Part shown: one piece after another, positions 7,849-14,854 of the stretch
How positions within the stretch are numbered: the stretch's first letter is position 1
Layout of the letters: each line of letters starts with the position of its first letter
Virus record (IMG/VR): IMGVR_UViG_3300006793_000201
Coordinates: 1-28,185 of that record
Origin: a virus
Strand: one strand, 5' to 3'
DNA: 28,185 nucleotides
The notes under the pieces: model-generated
Databases searched by the model: none
Told to the model about the DNA's origin: nothing
Seen by the model: only the letters and a program-made list of their open reading frames with translations
Made by a program: the position numbers and the translations under genes

Positions 7849-8439
7849 CTACGCCTTTACAATATCATAATAATGTTCAAACCAACCTGTGGCAATATAC
7901 TTTGTTTCGTTGTAAACAGGATTGCCTCTGTGAGGGTGAGTAAAGCTTGCGGGCCATATTACTACTCTACCCGCTCTAGGCTCTACCCTAACTCCTTGTT
8001 GTAAAAACTCTGTCTCGCCAGAACCTTCGTGACTTGTTAAATACAAAATCCAAACTGCGGCTCTCCGCATTGCTCCTATATCCCCACCATGTTCGTTATG
8101 CCAAACATGGTACCCACCAGAGTGCCCCGTTCTTTGAACCTTACAGCACCAAGACACCAGAGGAATGTCGTTTAACCCCACATATGTTTTCTTGTACTCC
8201 TCGAAACAAGACATTACTGCTTGTTGAATTTCATTACTAACGTCTTGAGCATTTCGCTCAAAAAAAACACTTGTGTCTCGCCTTCCCAAAGAACCTTCTT
8301 TAAACTGTTCCGTGCCATCGGAAGAAAAAGCTCCTGTTTTGTTAATAGACTCAAATCTGTCTATAACCCTGTTGCAATACTCTTCGTCAAAAACATTGTC
8401 GTAGACACCAATATAGTGGTCTATGTTCACGTTATTCAT
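7849..8439 (-). CDS. 2OG-Fe(II) oxygenase family protein
   Basis: A 196-residue protein with the phage-type 2OG oxygenase pattern. It shows GGYHVWHNEHGG (candidate ligands H114 and E116 as an H-x-E pair) and GETEFLQQGVRVEP as the central strand. GRVVIWPASFTHPHRG gives H168/H170, and ETKYIATGWF puts K180 where the 2-oxoglutarate-binding Arg or Lys usually sits. Fold and motif order are those of the jelly-roll dioxygenases; the substrate is unknown. The ATG at 8439 has a strong site (GGAGG, seven bases away). The leader TTTAGCTGGAGGGGCAA is nearly the same as that of the oxygenase at 12223-12798. It is placed between a tail fibre gene and the fibre chaperone gene, so a tail protein substrate is an attractive but untested idea. 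Confidence 0.83.
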   Translation of the reverse strand: MNNVNIDHYIGVYDNVFDEEYCNRVIDRFESINKTGAFSSDGTEQFKEGSLGRRDTSVFFERNAQDVSNEIQQAVMSCFEEYKKTYVGLNDIPLVSWCCKVQRTGHSGGYHVWHNEHGGDIGAMRRAAVWILYLTSHEGSGETEFLQQGVRVEPRAGRVVIWPASFTHPHRGNPVYNETKYIATGWFEHYYDIVKA

Positions 8440-8458
8440 CTTTGCCCCTCCAGCTAAA

Positions 8459-9304
8459 TCAAACCTTTTCTAAAACAAACCTGTATTTATCTCCAGAAAC
8501 CTCGTTAATAATAAACAAGCTGTCTGAGCCCTCCTGAATACGCCAGCGACCTTGTGTGCCATCAATGCTGTTTGTAAACGGTCTGTCGGTGTTGTCCAAA
8601 ATCATATCACCAGATGTGAAGTTGTCCGCGAACACGTTAGCAAAACGAACAGTCGTGGTGCCAATGTCTCTGGTGCCGTCTGCTTCAGGAACAATATTTC
8701 CTGTGAAAGTAGAAACCCCTGTAACTCCAAAATTTCCAGTGATGTTTGTCGCGGCCTCAAGCTCAATTGTGCCTGTTCCGTCAGGGTTTACGACCACGTT
8801 CCCGCTAGATGCAGAAGTAATCTCGTTGCCGTTAACATCTAAATTGCCGCCCAACTGCGGAGTCGTATCGTTTACCAAGTCTGTTGGAACAGAAAGAACG
8901 CTCGTTGCATCTGTTACAGCCGCACCAGCACCCGCGCCGTCACAGAAGATAATCTTAGACGCGCCGTTAGCAACACTGACGCTTGCACCAGAGCCTTGTG
9001 TAAATGTCGCGGTCTGCCCTGACCCGTTATATACAACATAAAACTTCTTGAGGTCATTTGGTGAAATGGTAATAGTGTTGGTGCCTGAAGGAGTGCCACC
9101 CAAGTTCAGAAGAGTGTACTGAGCCTCAGATGCTGAGCCGTCTGTCGCGGTCAGTGTGTGTGTCGTGCCAGATAAAGTAATGTCACCCACGGCGCCGAGG
9201 CGGTCAATGATATCAAAGTTTGTATTAGTGGTTGTTCCCCAAGTACCAGCCTGTTCGCCTGTACCTGGCTTCTCAATACCTATATTTGTGTATGTACTAG
9301 CCAT
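8459..9304 (-). CDS. Tail fibre / virion structural protein
   Basis: A 281-residue protein. The N-terminus (STYTNIGIEKPGTGEQAGTW, then GTTTNTNFDIIDRL) is a recurring start of marine phage fibre proteins and probably the virion attachment region. The middle is a beta-rich, Thr/Gly/Ser-rich shaft with LNLGGTPSGTNTITIS and TPQLGGNLDVNGNEI. The latter is a motif of trimeric fibres ('lgg.LDvng..I'). Near residue 210 it has GTRDIGTTTVRFANVFADNF, also typical of fibre shafts just before the C-terminal domain. The C-terminus is short (DKYRFVLEKV). No enzyme motif. A 46-base gap follows the upstream gene; I saw no convincing terminator or promoter there. Confidence 0.8.
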   Translation of the reverse strand: MASTYTNIGIEKPGTGEQAGTWGTTTNTNFDIIDRLGAVGDITLSGTTHTLTATDGSASEAQYTLLNLGGTPSGTNTITISPNDLKKFYVVYNGSGQTATFTQGSGASVSVANGASKIIFCDGAGAGAAVTDATSVLSVPTDLVNDTTPQLGGNLDVNGNEITSASSGNVVVNPDGTGTIELEAATNITGNFGVTGVSTFTGNIVPEADGTRDIGTTTVRFANVFADNFTSGDMILDNTDRPFTNSIDGTQGRWRIQEGSDSLFIINEVSGDKYRFVLEKV

Positions 9305-9350
9305 TTCATAAAACCTTTGCAGTGACTAAACTAATATACTGTTTTTTGCG

Positions 9351-10178
9351 TTAAGCCGCAACCTCGCTCCATGTTTGCGAGGTGTTTGGAGTTATTTGGC
9401 TCCATACATTTGGAGATGAGGTGTCTATAGAGCCCACAACACCAGTTGGTGTGATGTTCGCATCGCCAGTTATTGTAACTACAAAAGTATTGGCCCCAAT
9501 AGCCGACACGCCAGACGGCTTTGGTGTAGCGCCCGCAAATGGAGTCACTGTGCCAAGTGATGTCGTCCCCGCCTCTCCAGTAACATTTACATCTGAGCCA
9601 GCAAAAGGTACCACAGAGCCAACATCAGCACTTGAGGAAATCCCTGTTGCAAATATATTTGCAATACCCTTTATAGAAGCATCGCCAATTTCGGCAGTGG
9701 CGAGGAATGACGGAGCGGTTATTTTTTGCTCCAGGAAAATAAACGGTGTGCCAATTTGCCCTGTATCTTCTACACCCGCAGGCGCCACATTAGCAGTGCC
9801 TGTCATGGTTATTGTTCCTGTGCCGCCTGTGGCAGAAACACCCGTAACTTCAGCGACAGATTGAGCATCAACCGTACCAACGGCAGATGTGCCAGCTACA
9901 CCAGTAATTGAGAAGCTTGCATCACCCAGAATAGAAGGCGCGGTGACTTCGCCTGTGCCTGTTGTAGCAGATGGCCTAACAACTTGGAATGTATCGCTGC
10001 TGACATCTCCAACGGCTGATGCTCCTGACACAGAATCTTCTGCAACAAGGGCGCCAGCCGTTATGCCAACAGAACCAAGGCCACTGGTTGAAGATAGGCC
10101 TGTGACAAGGACTGGAATTTCTTCATTCCAGGCCCCTTCGCCCCATGTGCCTCTACCCCAACCAGTAACATTTGCCAT
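9351..10178 (-). CDS. Repeat-containing tail fibre-like protein (TGVSATG repeats)
   Basis: This 275-residue protein is built from about ten degenerate repeats of 20-24 residues with the core 'TG(V/L/I)-(S/A)-x-T-x-x-(V/L)-G-(T/S)-V'. Examples are VTGLSSTSGLGSV, ITGVAGTSAVGTV, VTGVSATGGTGTI, ATGISSSADVGSV and VTGEAGTTSLGTV. The N-terminus is Trp/Gly-rich (GWGRGTWGEGAW) and the C-terminus again has spaced Trp residues (VWSQITPN, TWSEVAA). Such repeats form beta-rich shafts or adhesive domains in marine phage tail proteins. No Cys, no enzyme motif. The ATG has CGGAG seven bases upstream. The repeat core also occurs once inside the cupredoxin-like protein at 13460-14185, so the two may share an ancestry or interact. 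Confidence 0.75.
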   Translation of the reverse strand: MANVTGWGRGTWGEGAWNEEIPVLVTGLSSTSGLGSVGITAGALVAEDSVSGASAVGDVSSDTFQVVRPSATTGTGEVTAPSILGDASFSITGVAGTSAVGTVDAQSVAEVTGVSATGGTGTITMTGTANVAPAGVEDTGQIGTPFIFLEQKITAPSFLATAEIGDASIKGIANIFATGISSSADVGSVVPFAGSDVNVTGEAGTTSLGTVTPFAGATPKPSGVSAIGANTFVVTITGDANITPTGVVGSIDTSSPNVWSQITPNTSQTWSEVAA

Positions 10179-10189
10179 GATTGGCTCCG

Positions 10190-10645
10190 TTAGGCGATAC
10201 GGATAATCGCGTTAGAAGCGTCAGCAGTTGGAAACTGAATTGTAAAAGTTCCGGCTGTTGATGTCTTATCGCCACCAAAGTCCAAAGCTGCAACCGCTGC
10301 ATTTGTGGCAGACGAATTGTAAATCAACGCACCGCGAGCAGTAATTGTAGCTGTTGTGAAGCTAACATCATTAAAGTCAGTGATTGCGGTTGTACCATCT
10401 GCACTAGGGGTGACATTTGTTAACGTGCCGCCGCCAGTTGCGTATGAGCCAGATGAAGCAACCTCACCAGTTGTGCTGAATGCAGTTGTAGACGCGCCCA
10501 AAGTAGCTGTTGTTGACGACTTACCGCCACCGCTAATTGCGTACAAAGCTAACTTAAACGTGCCGCCAGAACCATTTGTAAAATCGTGTGTTCCTGTAAG
10601 AAGCTGTGTCTTAAACGAGGTACACATTGCCTGAGTGATAGCCAT
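10190..10645 (-). CDS. Conserved phage structural protein of the tail region
   Basis: A 151-residue, Thr/Ala/Ser/Gly-rich protein starting MAITQAMCTSFKTQLLTGTH. It has the sequence order DFTNGSGGTFKLALYAIS ... TNVTPSADGTTAITDF ... ITARGALIYNSS ... LDFGGDKTSTAGTFTIQFP. I recognise this as a common small protein of marine phages, always among structural genes and probably beta-sandwich in fold. No enzyme or membrane features. The ATG overlaps the upstream stop by one base with AAGGAG in front. It is adjacent to the fibre genes and likely virion-associated; the exact role (fibre base, decoration) is unknown. Confidence 0.75.
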   Translation of the reverse strand: MAITQAMCTSFKTQLLTGTHDFTNGSGGTFKLALYAISGGGKSSTTATLGASTTAFSTTGEVASSGSYATGGGTLTNVTPSADGTTAITDFNDVSFTTATITARGALIYNSSATNAAVAALDFGGDKTSTAGTFTIQFPTADASNAIIRIA

Positions 10646-10935
10646 TAAATTCTCCTTACAAGGTCAGCTATTTCATTATGGCCGGATTTAGCCATTCTCT
10701 GAGCGATTGTACCACGCTCCTCGCGCCTTGCCAACTCCATGTAATCATAGAGCACCTGACGTATGTTGTTTTGGAAGGCTTCGGCCTGTTCTTTAATCGC
10801 TGGCGGGGCGGTTTCAGAAACTTTTAGTATCCTGTCCATAGCTAGCTCAACAATTTGTTCGGTGCTGTGACCACCTTCATCAGAAGTCATCACATTTACT
10901 TTGGCTACTTGTATTTCTGTTGGAAAACTAATCAT
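10645..10935 (-). CDS. Small helical phage protein, function unknown
   Basis: A 96-residue protein, MISFPTEIQVAKVNVMTSDEGG. After a short beta N-terminus it is almost entirely helical and charged (residues 24-96, including STEQIVELAMDRILKVSE and YDYMELARREERGTIAQRM). It ends HNEIADLVRRI. It resembles a coiled-coil adaptor or assembly factor, but I recognise no family. It is coupled to both neighbours by one-base overlaps (10935 and 10645). It sits immediately before the small structural protein gene, and the tight coupling suggests a partner or chaperone relation to it. Confidence 0.72.
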   Translation of the reverse strand: MISFPTEIQVAKVNVMTSDEGGHSTEQIVELAMDRILKVSETAPPAIKEQAEAFQNNIRQVLYDYMELARREERGTIAQRMAKSGHNEIADLVRRI

Positions 10936-11471
10936 TATATTGACCCATGTATATTTAAATTAAACGACATTACAACTCTCTCCCCTTCACCTTCTTTACT
11001 GAAAGTATGAGGCAAAGCTGCGGGAAACAAAAACGCACTTCCAGGCTTTCCGTCTGTGGTAGCTGTTGTTTCTTTACTAAGCCCATGATTACAAAAAAAA
11101 GATGTCCCACCCTGTCCCGTTAAATACAAAACCCCAGAGTAATTTATACTATCAAAAATACTTATATTATGGACATGTGGTTCATGCACGGCGCCCTCTC
11201 CATAAAAAGCTGTCCAATATTCTATCAAAGAAACTGTTAGACCTGTTTTTTTGTGAAAGGAAGTTAGCGCCTCTTTGATTTGATTTTCAAACGAAAATAT
11301 TTTCACGGGGCTTGAGTAATCAGTAAAATGATTTTTATGCCAAGTTAAGTTGTTTGAAAAATCCACATCTTTTATAGACTCTTTCTTCTCAAGACATTCG
11401 TTAAGGATTTCTTGCGGCGAGGAAACCTCCAGTAAGAAACACTTAACAGGGAATAAATCCACCTCAATCAT
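10935..11471 (-). CDS. 2OG-Fe(II) oxygenase (2OG-FeII_Oxy_5 type)
   Basis: The likely start is the ATG at 11471, giving 178 residues (MIEVDLFPVKCFLLEV). A longer open frame reaches 11564 but would overlap the upstream gene by about 100 bases; the chosen start gives an 8-base ATGATTGA overlap. Motifs are HEPHVHN (H99-x-H101 as iron ligands), SGVLYLTGQGG, GSAFLFPAALPH (H155) and ERVVMSFNLNI with R165 as the 2-oxoglutarate contact. The order 'H-x-H ... SGVxYL ... lFPa.lpH ... R.vmSFN' is that of the putative 2OG-FeII_Oxy_5 family, widespread in marine phages. Substrate unknown. It is the last gene of an accessory cassette (12798-10935) with another oxygenase and a Rossmann-like protein. Confidence 0.85.
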   Translation of the reverse strand: MIEVDLFPVKCFLLEVSSPQEILNECLEKKESIKDVDFSNNLTWHKNHFTDYSSPVKIFSFENQIKEALTSFHKKTGLTVSLIEYWTAFYGEGAVHEPHVHNISIFDSINYSGVLYLTGQGGTSFFCNHGLSKETTATTDGKPGSAFLFPAALPHTFSKEGEGERVVMSFNLNIHGSI

Positions 11472-12222
11472 GGTATGTAACACCCTTAACATCATGCCTG
11501 CCAATAAGAACAGGCTCTCTGCCATCCAAAGGCTCTGGTGATGACAAACCATTTTCACTTTCAAACTCAGACATTTTTGACTTTTTAGATATGATTAATT
11601 CCCCATCAGTTACCCTCTGAACAAGGGGGTCATCAAGGCGATGATACCCATATATCTTTTCATCTTCAGGAACATTAGTATCAAGAAGCCCAGAATGCGG
11701 CGCCACTTGTATGGAAATACCATTGGCTAGGGCCATAGCGCACCAAAACTCTACGCATGACCTACCAGCTTCCGCGAAATGAAGGTTTTGCCTGTAGCTA
11801 AAATCAACACCATACATATATATTTTGCTAACATTTTGAGCGACTGCAAAGGCCACTGCGTATGCAACTGTATTGTTGAAGTAACTAAATTTAGTTGCGG
11901 TTATAACTTCTTCTAAAGGGTATTCAATAATCTCAGGAACCCTATCATCAAGGCAACAAGAATATATAGGCCCCTTGCTAGGGGTTTTTAACAAAAACTC
12001 TTCAGCGATGCCCGTTTGGGTGCCAGCTTTAACATCATCAAGAAAACGCGCCGCTGGGTCCATCATAAATGTGCGGTCAACGTGAAATATGCCGCCAATG
12101 CAGTTGATTCCCCATATTTCATCAAAATGCTGTGAATTCATACGCGCATAAACAAAGTCAGAAAAACTCCCCCCCAGCGCGACAATAGCTATTTCTTTAC
12201 CCTCTAAGCTTGCATCTAACAT
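11464..12222 (-). CDS. Rossmann-like accessory protein (DUF115/MAF-like)
   Basis: This 252-residue protein opens with a nucleotide-binding-like strand and loop (EIAIVALGGSFSDFVYARM), then DEIWGINCIGGIFHVDR and MMDPAARFLDD. A later FNNTVAYAVAFAVAQNVSKI is followed by MYGVDFSY. This order is what I associate with the DUF115 / motility-accessory-factor / MptE-like group: glycine loop, 'WgiN', 'D...' and then 'al.lA...g...I.l.GvD'. Members act on sugar nucleotides or pterin-type substrates. The C-terminal 50 residues are Glu/Ser-rich and probably flexible. It overlaps the downstream oxygenase by 8 bases and follows the upstream oxygenase directly, so the three genes form one translation unit. The family call is tentative and the substrate unknown. 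Confidence 0.62.
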   Translation of the reverse strand: MLDASLEGKEIAIVALGGSFSDFVYARMNSQHFDEIWGINCIGGIFHVDRTFMMDPAARFLDDVKAGTQTGIAEEFLLKTPSKGPIYSCCLDDRVPEIIEYPLEEVITATKFSYFNNTVAYAVAFAVAQNVSKIYMYGVDFSYRQNLHFAEAGRSCVEFWCAMALANGISIQVAPHSGLLDTNVPEDEKIYGYHRLDDPLVQRVTDGELIISKKSKMSEFESENGLSSPEPLDGREPVLIGRHDVKGVTYHD

Positions 12223-12798
12223 CTAATTTCCCTTCATATTCATTGATACAGAAAAGTTTCCTGAAAATACAGTTCTTCCTGGAGCAGTGTCATTAGAATA
12301 ATGACCAATATTAGAAGGGAACCATAAAACGTCCCCTTCTCTAACCTTTATTTTTAAATGGTCATAGCTAAAATCCACAAAGTTTAAAGAAGAGTGTAGG
12401 TTTGGTATTTTAGCGTAAAATACAAAAGACCAAGAAAAAGGACAGGCGCCGTGATGATGTGGCTCTACGACAGCATTTTCTTGAGAAACCCCAATCCATG
12501 ACTCAAAGACATTTAACTCTACGAACTCTAAACCTGGGTGAAACATATCATCATGGAACAACTGAGAAAATCTATAAGAGACTTCCTTCCAAACGCTATT
12601 AGCTAAAGGATTTTTATGGATGTCCCAGCCAGTTCTTTCCGTGTTTAAAAGATTGTCTCTTTTTGGTCCCGTGTTATCTATTTTTTGGGACTCACTATAC
12701 GCAGAAAGAACCAGGTCACAATGTTCCTGACCAAGACTGTCATGGAATATTGAGGCTCGCGTTTTAAAAGAGTGTTTAGATATAGATGTTGATTGCAT
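12223..12798 (-). CDS. 2OG-Fe(II) oxygenase-like protein
   Basis: A 191-residue protein. The iron-site pattern is VEPHHHGACPFSWSFVFYAK (H114-H116), then KVREGDVLWFPSNIGH (H166) and GRTVFSGNFSV with R175. This matches the phage 2OG-FeII_Oxy_5-like layout 'P-H-x-H ... G.l.lFPs...H ... R....FN'. Which of the three consecutive histidines bind iron cannot be read from sequence alone. The ATG at 12798 sits four bases after GGAGGGGCA-type sequence. The leader TTAGCTTGGAGGGGCA nearly repeats the one before the oxygenase at 7849-8439. It starts the accessory cassette directly after the adaptor-like gene. The region is AT-richer than the structural genes on either side, suggesting later insertion. Substrate unknown. 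Confidence 0.8.
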   Translation of the reverse strand: MQSTSISKHSFKTRASIFHDSLGQEHCDLVLSAYSESQKIDNTGPKRDNLLNTERTGWDIHKNPLANSVWKEVSYRFSQLFHDDMFHPGLEFVELNVFESWIGVSQENAVVEPHHHGACPFSWSFVFYAKIPNLHSSLNFVDFSYDHLKIKVREGDVLWFPSNIGHYSNDTAPGRTVFSGNFSVSMNMKGN

Positions 12799-12818
12799 TG
12801 CCCCTCCAAGCTAAGTGC

Positions 12819-13463
12819 CTAAGTTTTGCGTATGCGAACAAGACCCTCTCTATACGCATCAGTGTTCTCTAGGCCTTCCCCATAGTTTTTAAGTCTTGAG
12901 ATGCACTCAGCAAATCTTGACTCGTACAATTGAAGCATGTCTGCCTCGCCCTTCATAAAGGTATAAGCTTCAACAAGACTTGCGTATAACAAAACATCTG
13001 GAGCGTTATCGCCAAACCAAGAAGTTTGCGCGGAGCCTGTTATTGAGTTTGGCCTGTAAAAATAATGTATTTCTACAACATAGCTGCTGTCTGGCGTAGG
13101 CGCCATAATAAAATTATCAATATCAAATTGAGCATAATACTTAGGCACACCTGTCACAGACGAGTCCGGCGCGTACTCTTGCAGAAAATTGACATCTTTT
13201 TGCAATAAAAACTGCGTATCGCCATTAGAATCTGTAAAAGCAAATGAAAAGCTGGAAAGGTAATCTCCCGGAACGCTCAGGTACTTGTTTCCTGTAGCCA
13301 TATTTGCAGTGGCGTTTTTTCTAAAGTAATCCAAATCCACAAGCTTTAGAATGCGCTCTTCAGCATTGCGAATAATGTTATCTAAATTGTTAACAAAAGT
13401 AGTTTCGCTGTTTTCAGTATAATCCTGAATAGCTTGCTTCAACTGCGTTAGATTGTAAGTCAT
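12819..13463 (-). CDS. Adaptor/head-tail connector-like protein
   Basis: A 214-residue protein (MTYNLTQLKQAIQDYTEN). Layout: an N-terminal helix, NAEERILKLVDLDYFRKNAT, a beta segment with YLSVPGDYLSSFSFA, GVPKYYAQFDIDNF with PTPDSSYVVEIHYFYRP, and a long C-terminal helical part (LLYASLVEAYTFMKGEAD, ESRFAECISRLK). This is the pattern of the podoviral adaptor proteins of the SU10 type, which form the ring between portal and nozzle. The start overlaps the stop of the cupredoxin-like gene by four bases (ATGA). A second protein of similar architecture is at 14189-14854, so one may be the true adaptor and the other a connector or terminator protein; I cannot tell which. Confidence 0.72.
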   Translation of the reverse strand: MTYNLTQLKQAIQDYTENSETTFVNNLDNIIRNAEERILKLVDLDYFRKNATANMATGNKYLSVPGDYLSSFSFAFTDSNGDTQFLLQKDVNFLQEYAPDSSVTGVPKYYAQFDIDNFIMAPTPDSSYVVEIHYFYRPNSITGSAQTSWFGDNAPDVLLYASLVEAYTFMKGEADMLQLYESRFAECISRLKNYGEGLENTDAYREGLVRIRKT

Positions 13464-14185
13464 GGTGTATTCGCCTGCCCGCCCATACCGCTATGTACCT
13501 GGCAGTAATAGTACAGTGTTGGCGCCCCTGTGGCTACTGTTATCTGTGTATAGGCACCAGGAGAACCTGGTATGCCTACCTTTACAACTCCTGTAAGGTA
13601 CTCGGTACCGCCGCCATGCGTGCCATCAGAGGTTGTTGATAGTCTGAGCGGATGACCTGAGTTGCTACTGTCAGACTGGTCAAACCTATATGTGCTTCCT
13701 TCATTTAAATTAACTGTATCCTGCCTGACGCTATCAATATAATACTTATTAGCTCCCAGATACGAAGCTACAGTCACAGCGAAAGTCTGAGCTATAACCA
13801 CACTTGTTGTTGAGATGGTTACAGAGCCAGCAGCAGAGGTAGCAGAAACTCCTGTCGGGTTGACTGTCTCCACCACCCCAAGAAGCGTTACGGTTCCTAC
13901 AGAAGATGTAGCCTTCACTGTAGGTATATATTTTAATGTTGTTAAATCAAACGTAGGAAAAGTAATTGTAGCAGACATTATATTGTTTGTGTCTGGCCTG
14001 GGGTCGCGCAAGGCCTCCGCATCCGTAGGATGCCTTTTAGGCTCTAGCTGTGGGTGCTTTGGCTCCCACTCGTCCTTGCCAACCAGAAATCCCGTCCACT
14101 CTCTTCGCATATCCTTTAAGCGATAGCGAAAGCCAGAACGGTCTGATATGCCGTAAGCGTATTTACCAGCAGCATATTTTGCCAT
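13460..14185 (-). CDS. Structural protein with a cupredoxin-like C-terminal domain
   Basis: A 241-residue protein with three parts. Residues 1-65 (YGISDRSGFRYRLKDM ... GKDEWEPKHPQLEPKR ... LRDPRPD) look like the 'GFRY ... HPQ ... PRPD' small domain of phage neck proteins. It resembles a zinc ribbon but lacks cysteines. Residues 85-130 carry one TGVSAT repeat like those in 9351-10178. Residues 147-241 form a cupredoxin-like domain: YYIDSVRQDTVNLNEGSTY, GHPLRLSTTSDGTHGG, then YYYCQVHSGMGG. H178, C228, H231 and M234 give the His-Cys-His-Met set of a type 1 copper site. The domain is known to me in marine phage proteins, but I know of no proven copper binding. It lies between two adaptor-like genes, so a neck or fibre position is likely. 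Confidence 0.75.
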   Translation of the reverse strand: MAKYAAGKYAYGISDRSGFRYRLKDMRREWTGFLVGKDEWEPKHPQLEPKRHPTDAEALRDPRPDTNNIMSATITFPTFDLTTLKYIPTVKATSSVGTVTLLGVVETVNPTGVSATSAAGSVTISTTSVVIAQTFAVTVASYLGANKYYIDSVRQDTVNLNEGSTYRFDQSDSSNSGHPLRLSTTSDGTHGGGTEYLTGVVKVGIPGSPGAYTQITVATGAPTLYYYCQVHSGMGGQANTP

Positions 14186-14188
14186 TTA

Positions 14189-14854
14189 TCAGACCCTATA
14201 GTATCTAAGGTTAGGCGCCACATTGAAGGAAGCTCTGTCTCTGTCCTCTGACAGAGCCCTATCAAACTCTTCCTCATATACAGACTTTAGCAATTGAATA
14301 CGGTCTGGCGCACGCTTAATAGCGAGGTAGTAGGCCAATCCAGCCGCAAGACACGGATAGAACCTGAATGGAACATCAACAGTATTGGTAAACGTGTCGG
14401 CATCATCCAACCGTGTCAAACAATCGTAAATTAATACATCTGTGCTATTCTCAGGCGCAGGCCACACTTTAAGAACAGGCGTTACCTGTCTATCAATAAA
14501 AAATTGGCTTGGGCGCCCTTCCGTACTTTTGTTCGGGATATTTAAAAACTCATCACGGCTTATTTTCTCTATACTAATGTCTGTGCCGCTGCGGCGCACA
14601 ACCATCGAAAGAACATCAATAACATCATTGTCTAGAGAATAAGAAGATGTACCAGTGGTTAAAGCCTGAGTTCGCTGAACAATTGTCCATTGATTAAGCC
14701 CTCTGTTTGCCCACTCAGCAAACATAAGGTTCATAGAGCGCTTAGCGGTCTTTAGGTCATAACCTGTCTTAACTTCCAGCCCACAACGCTCAAAAGCTTC
14801 TTCAATGTAGTCAGATACATCTAGTTCAAAATTTGTAGAGCCTGATACTGCCAT
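14189..14854 (-). CDS. Adaptor / head-tail connector protein (P22 gp4-like role)
   Basis: A 221-residue protein. It has helices SDYIEEAFERCGLEVKTGYD and AKRSMNLMFAEWANRGLNQW, a beta segment TSSYSLDNDVIDVLSMVVRR, then FIDRQVTPVLKVWPAPE, and C-terminal helices with CLAAGLAYYLAIK and KSVYEEEFDRAL. The phrase 'R..N....EWanRG.n.W' is a common mark of podoviral adaptor/gp4-like proteins that bind under the portal and seal the DNA channel. It is the first neck gene after the small basic protein cluster. The ATG directly follows the upstream stop (TAAATG), and the purine-rich codons for the KRKKK end of that gene probably act as its ribosome site. The call is fairly secure at the level of head-tail connection. 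Confidence 0.75.
   Translation of the reverse strand: MAVSGSTNFELDVSDYIEEAFERCGLEVKTGYDLKTAKRSMNLMFAEWANRGLNQWTIVQRTQALTTGTSSYSLDNDVIDVLSMVVRRSGTDISIEKISRDEFLNIPNKSTEGRPSQFFIDRQVTPVLKVWPAPENSTDVLIYDCLTRLDDADTFTNTVDVPFRFYPCLAAGLAYYLAIKRAPDRIQLLKSVYEEEFDRALSEDRDRASFNVAPNLRYYRV

Noticed and set aside
8556-9041. Long plus-strand open frames opposite fibre genes (also 9382-9864 and 27247-27705)
   Set aside because: They lie antisense to clearly coding genes, have composition typical of complemented Thr/Ala/Gly-rich codons, lack conserved motifs, and no plus-strand gene is supported anywhere in the window.
9305-9350. Possible regulatory gap between two fibre genes
   Set aside because: AT-rich with only weak, short inverted repeats and no convincing promoter or terminator.
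11472-11564. Longer N-terminus for the 2OG oxygenase at 10935
   Set aside because: It would overlap the Rossmann-like gene by about 100 bases, has no family-like residues, and the ATG at 11471 gives a normal 8-base overlap.
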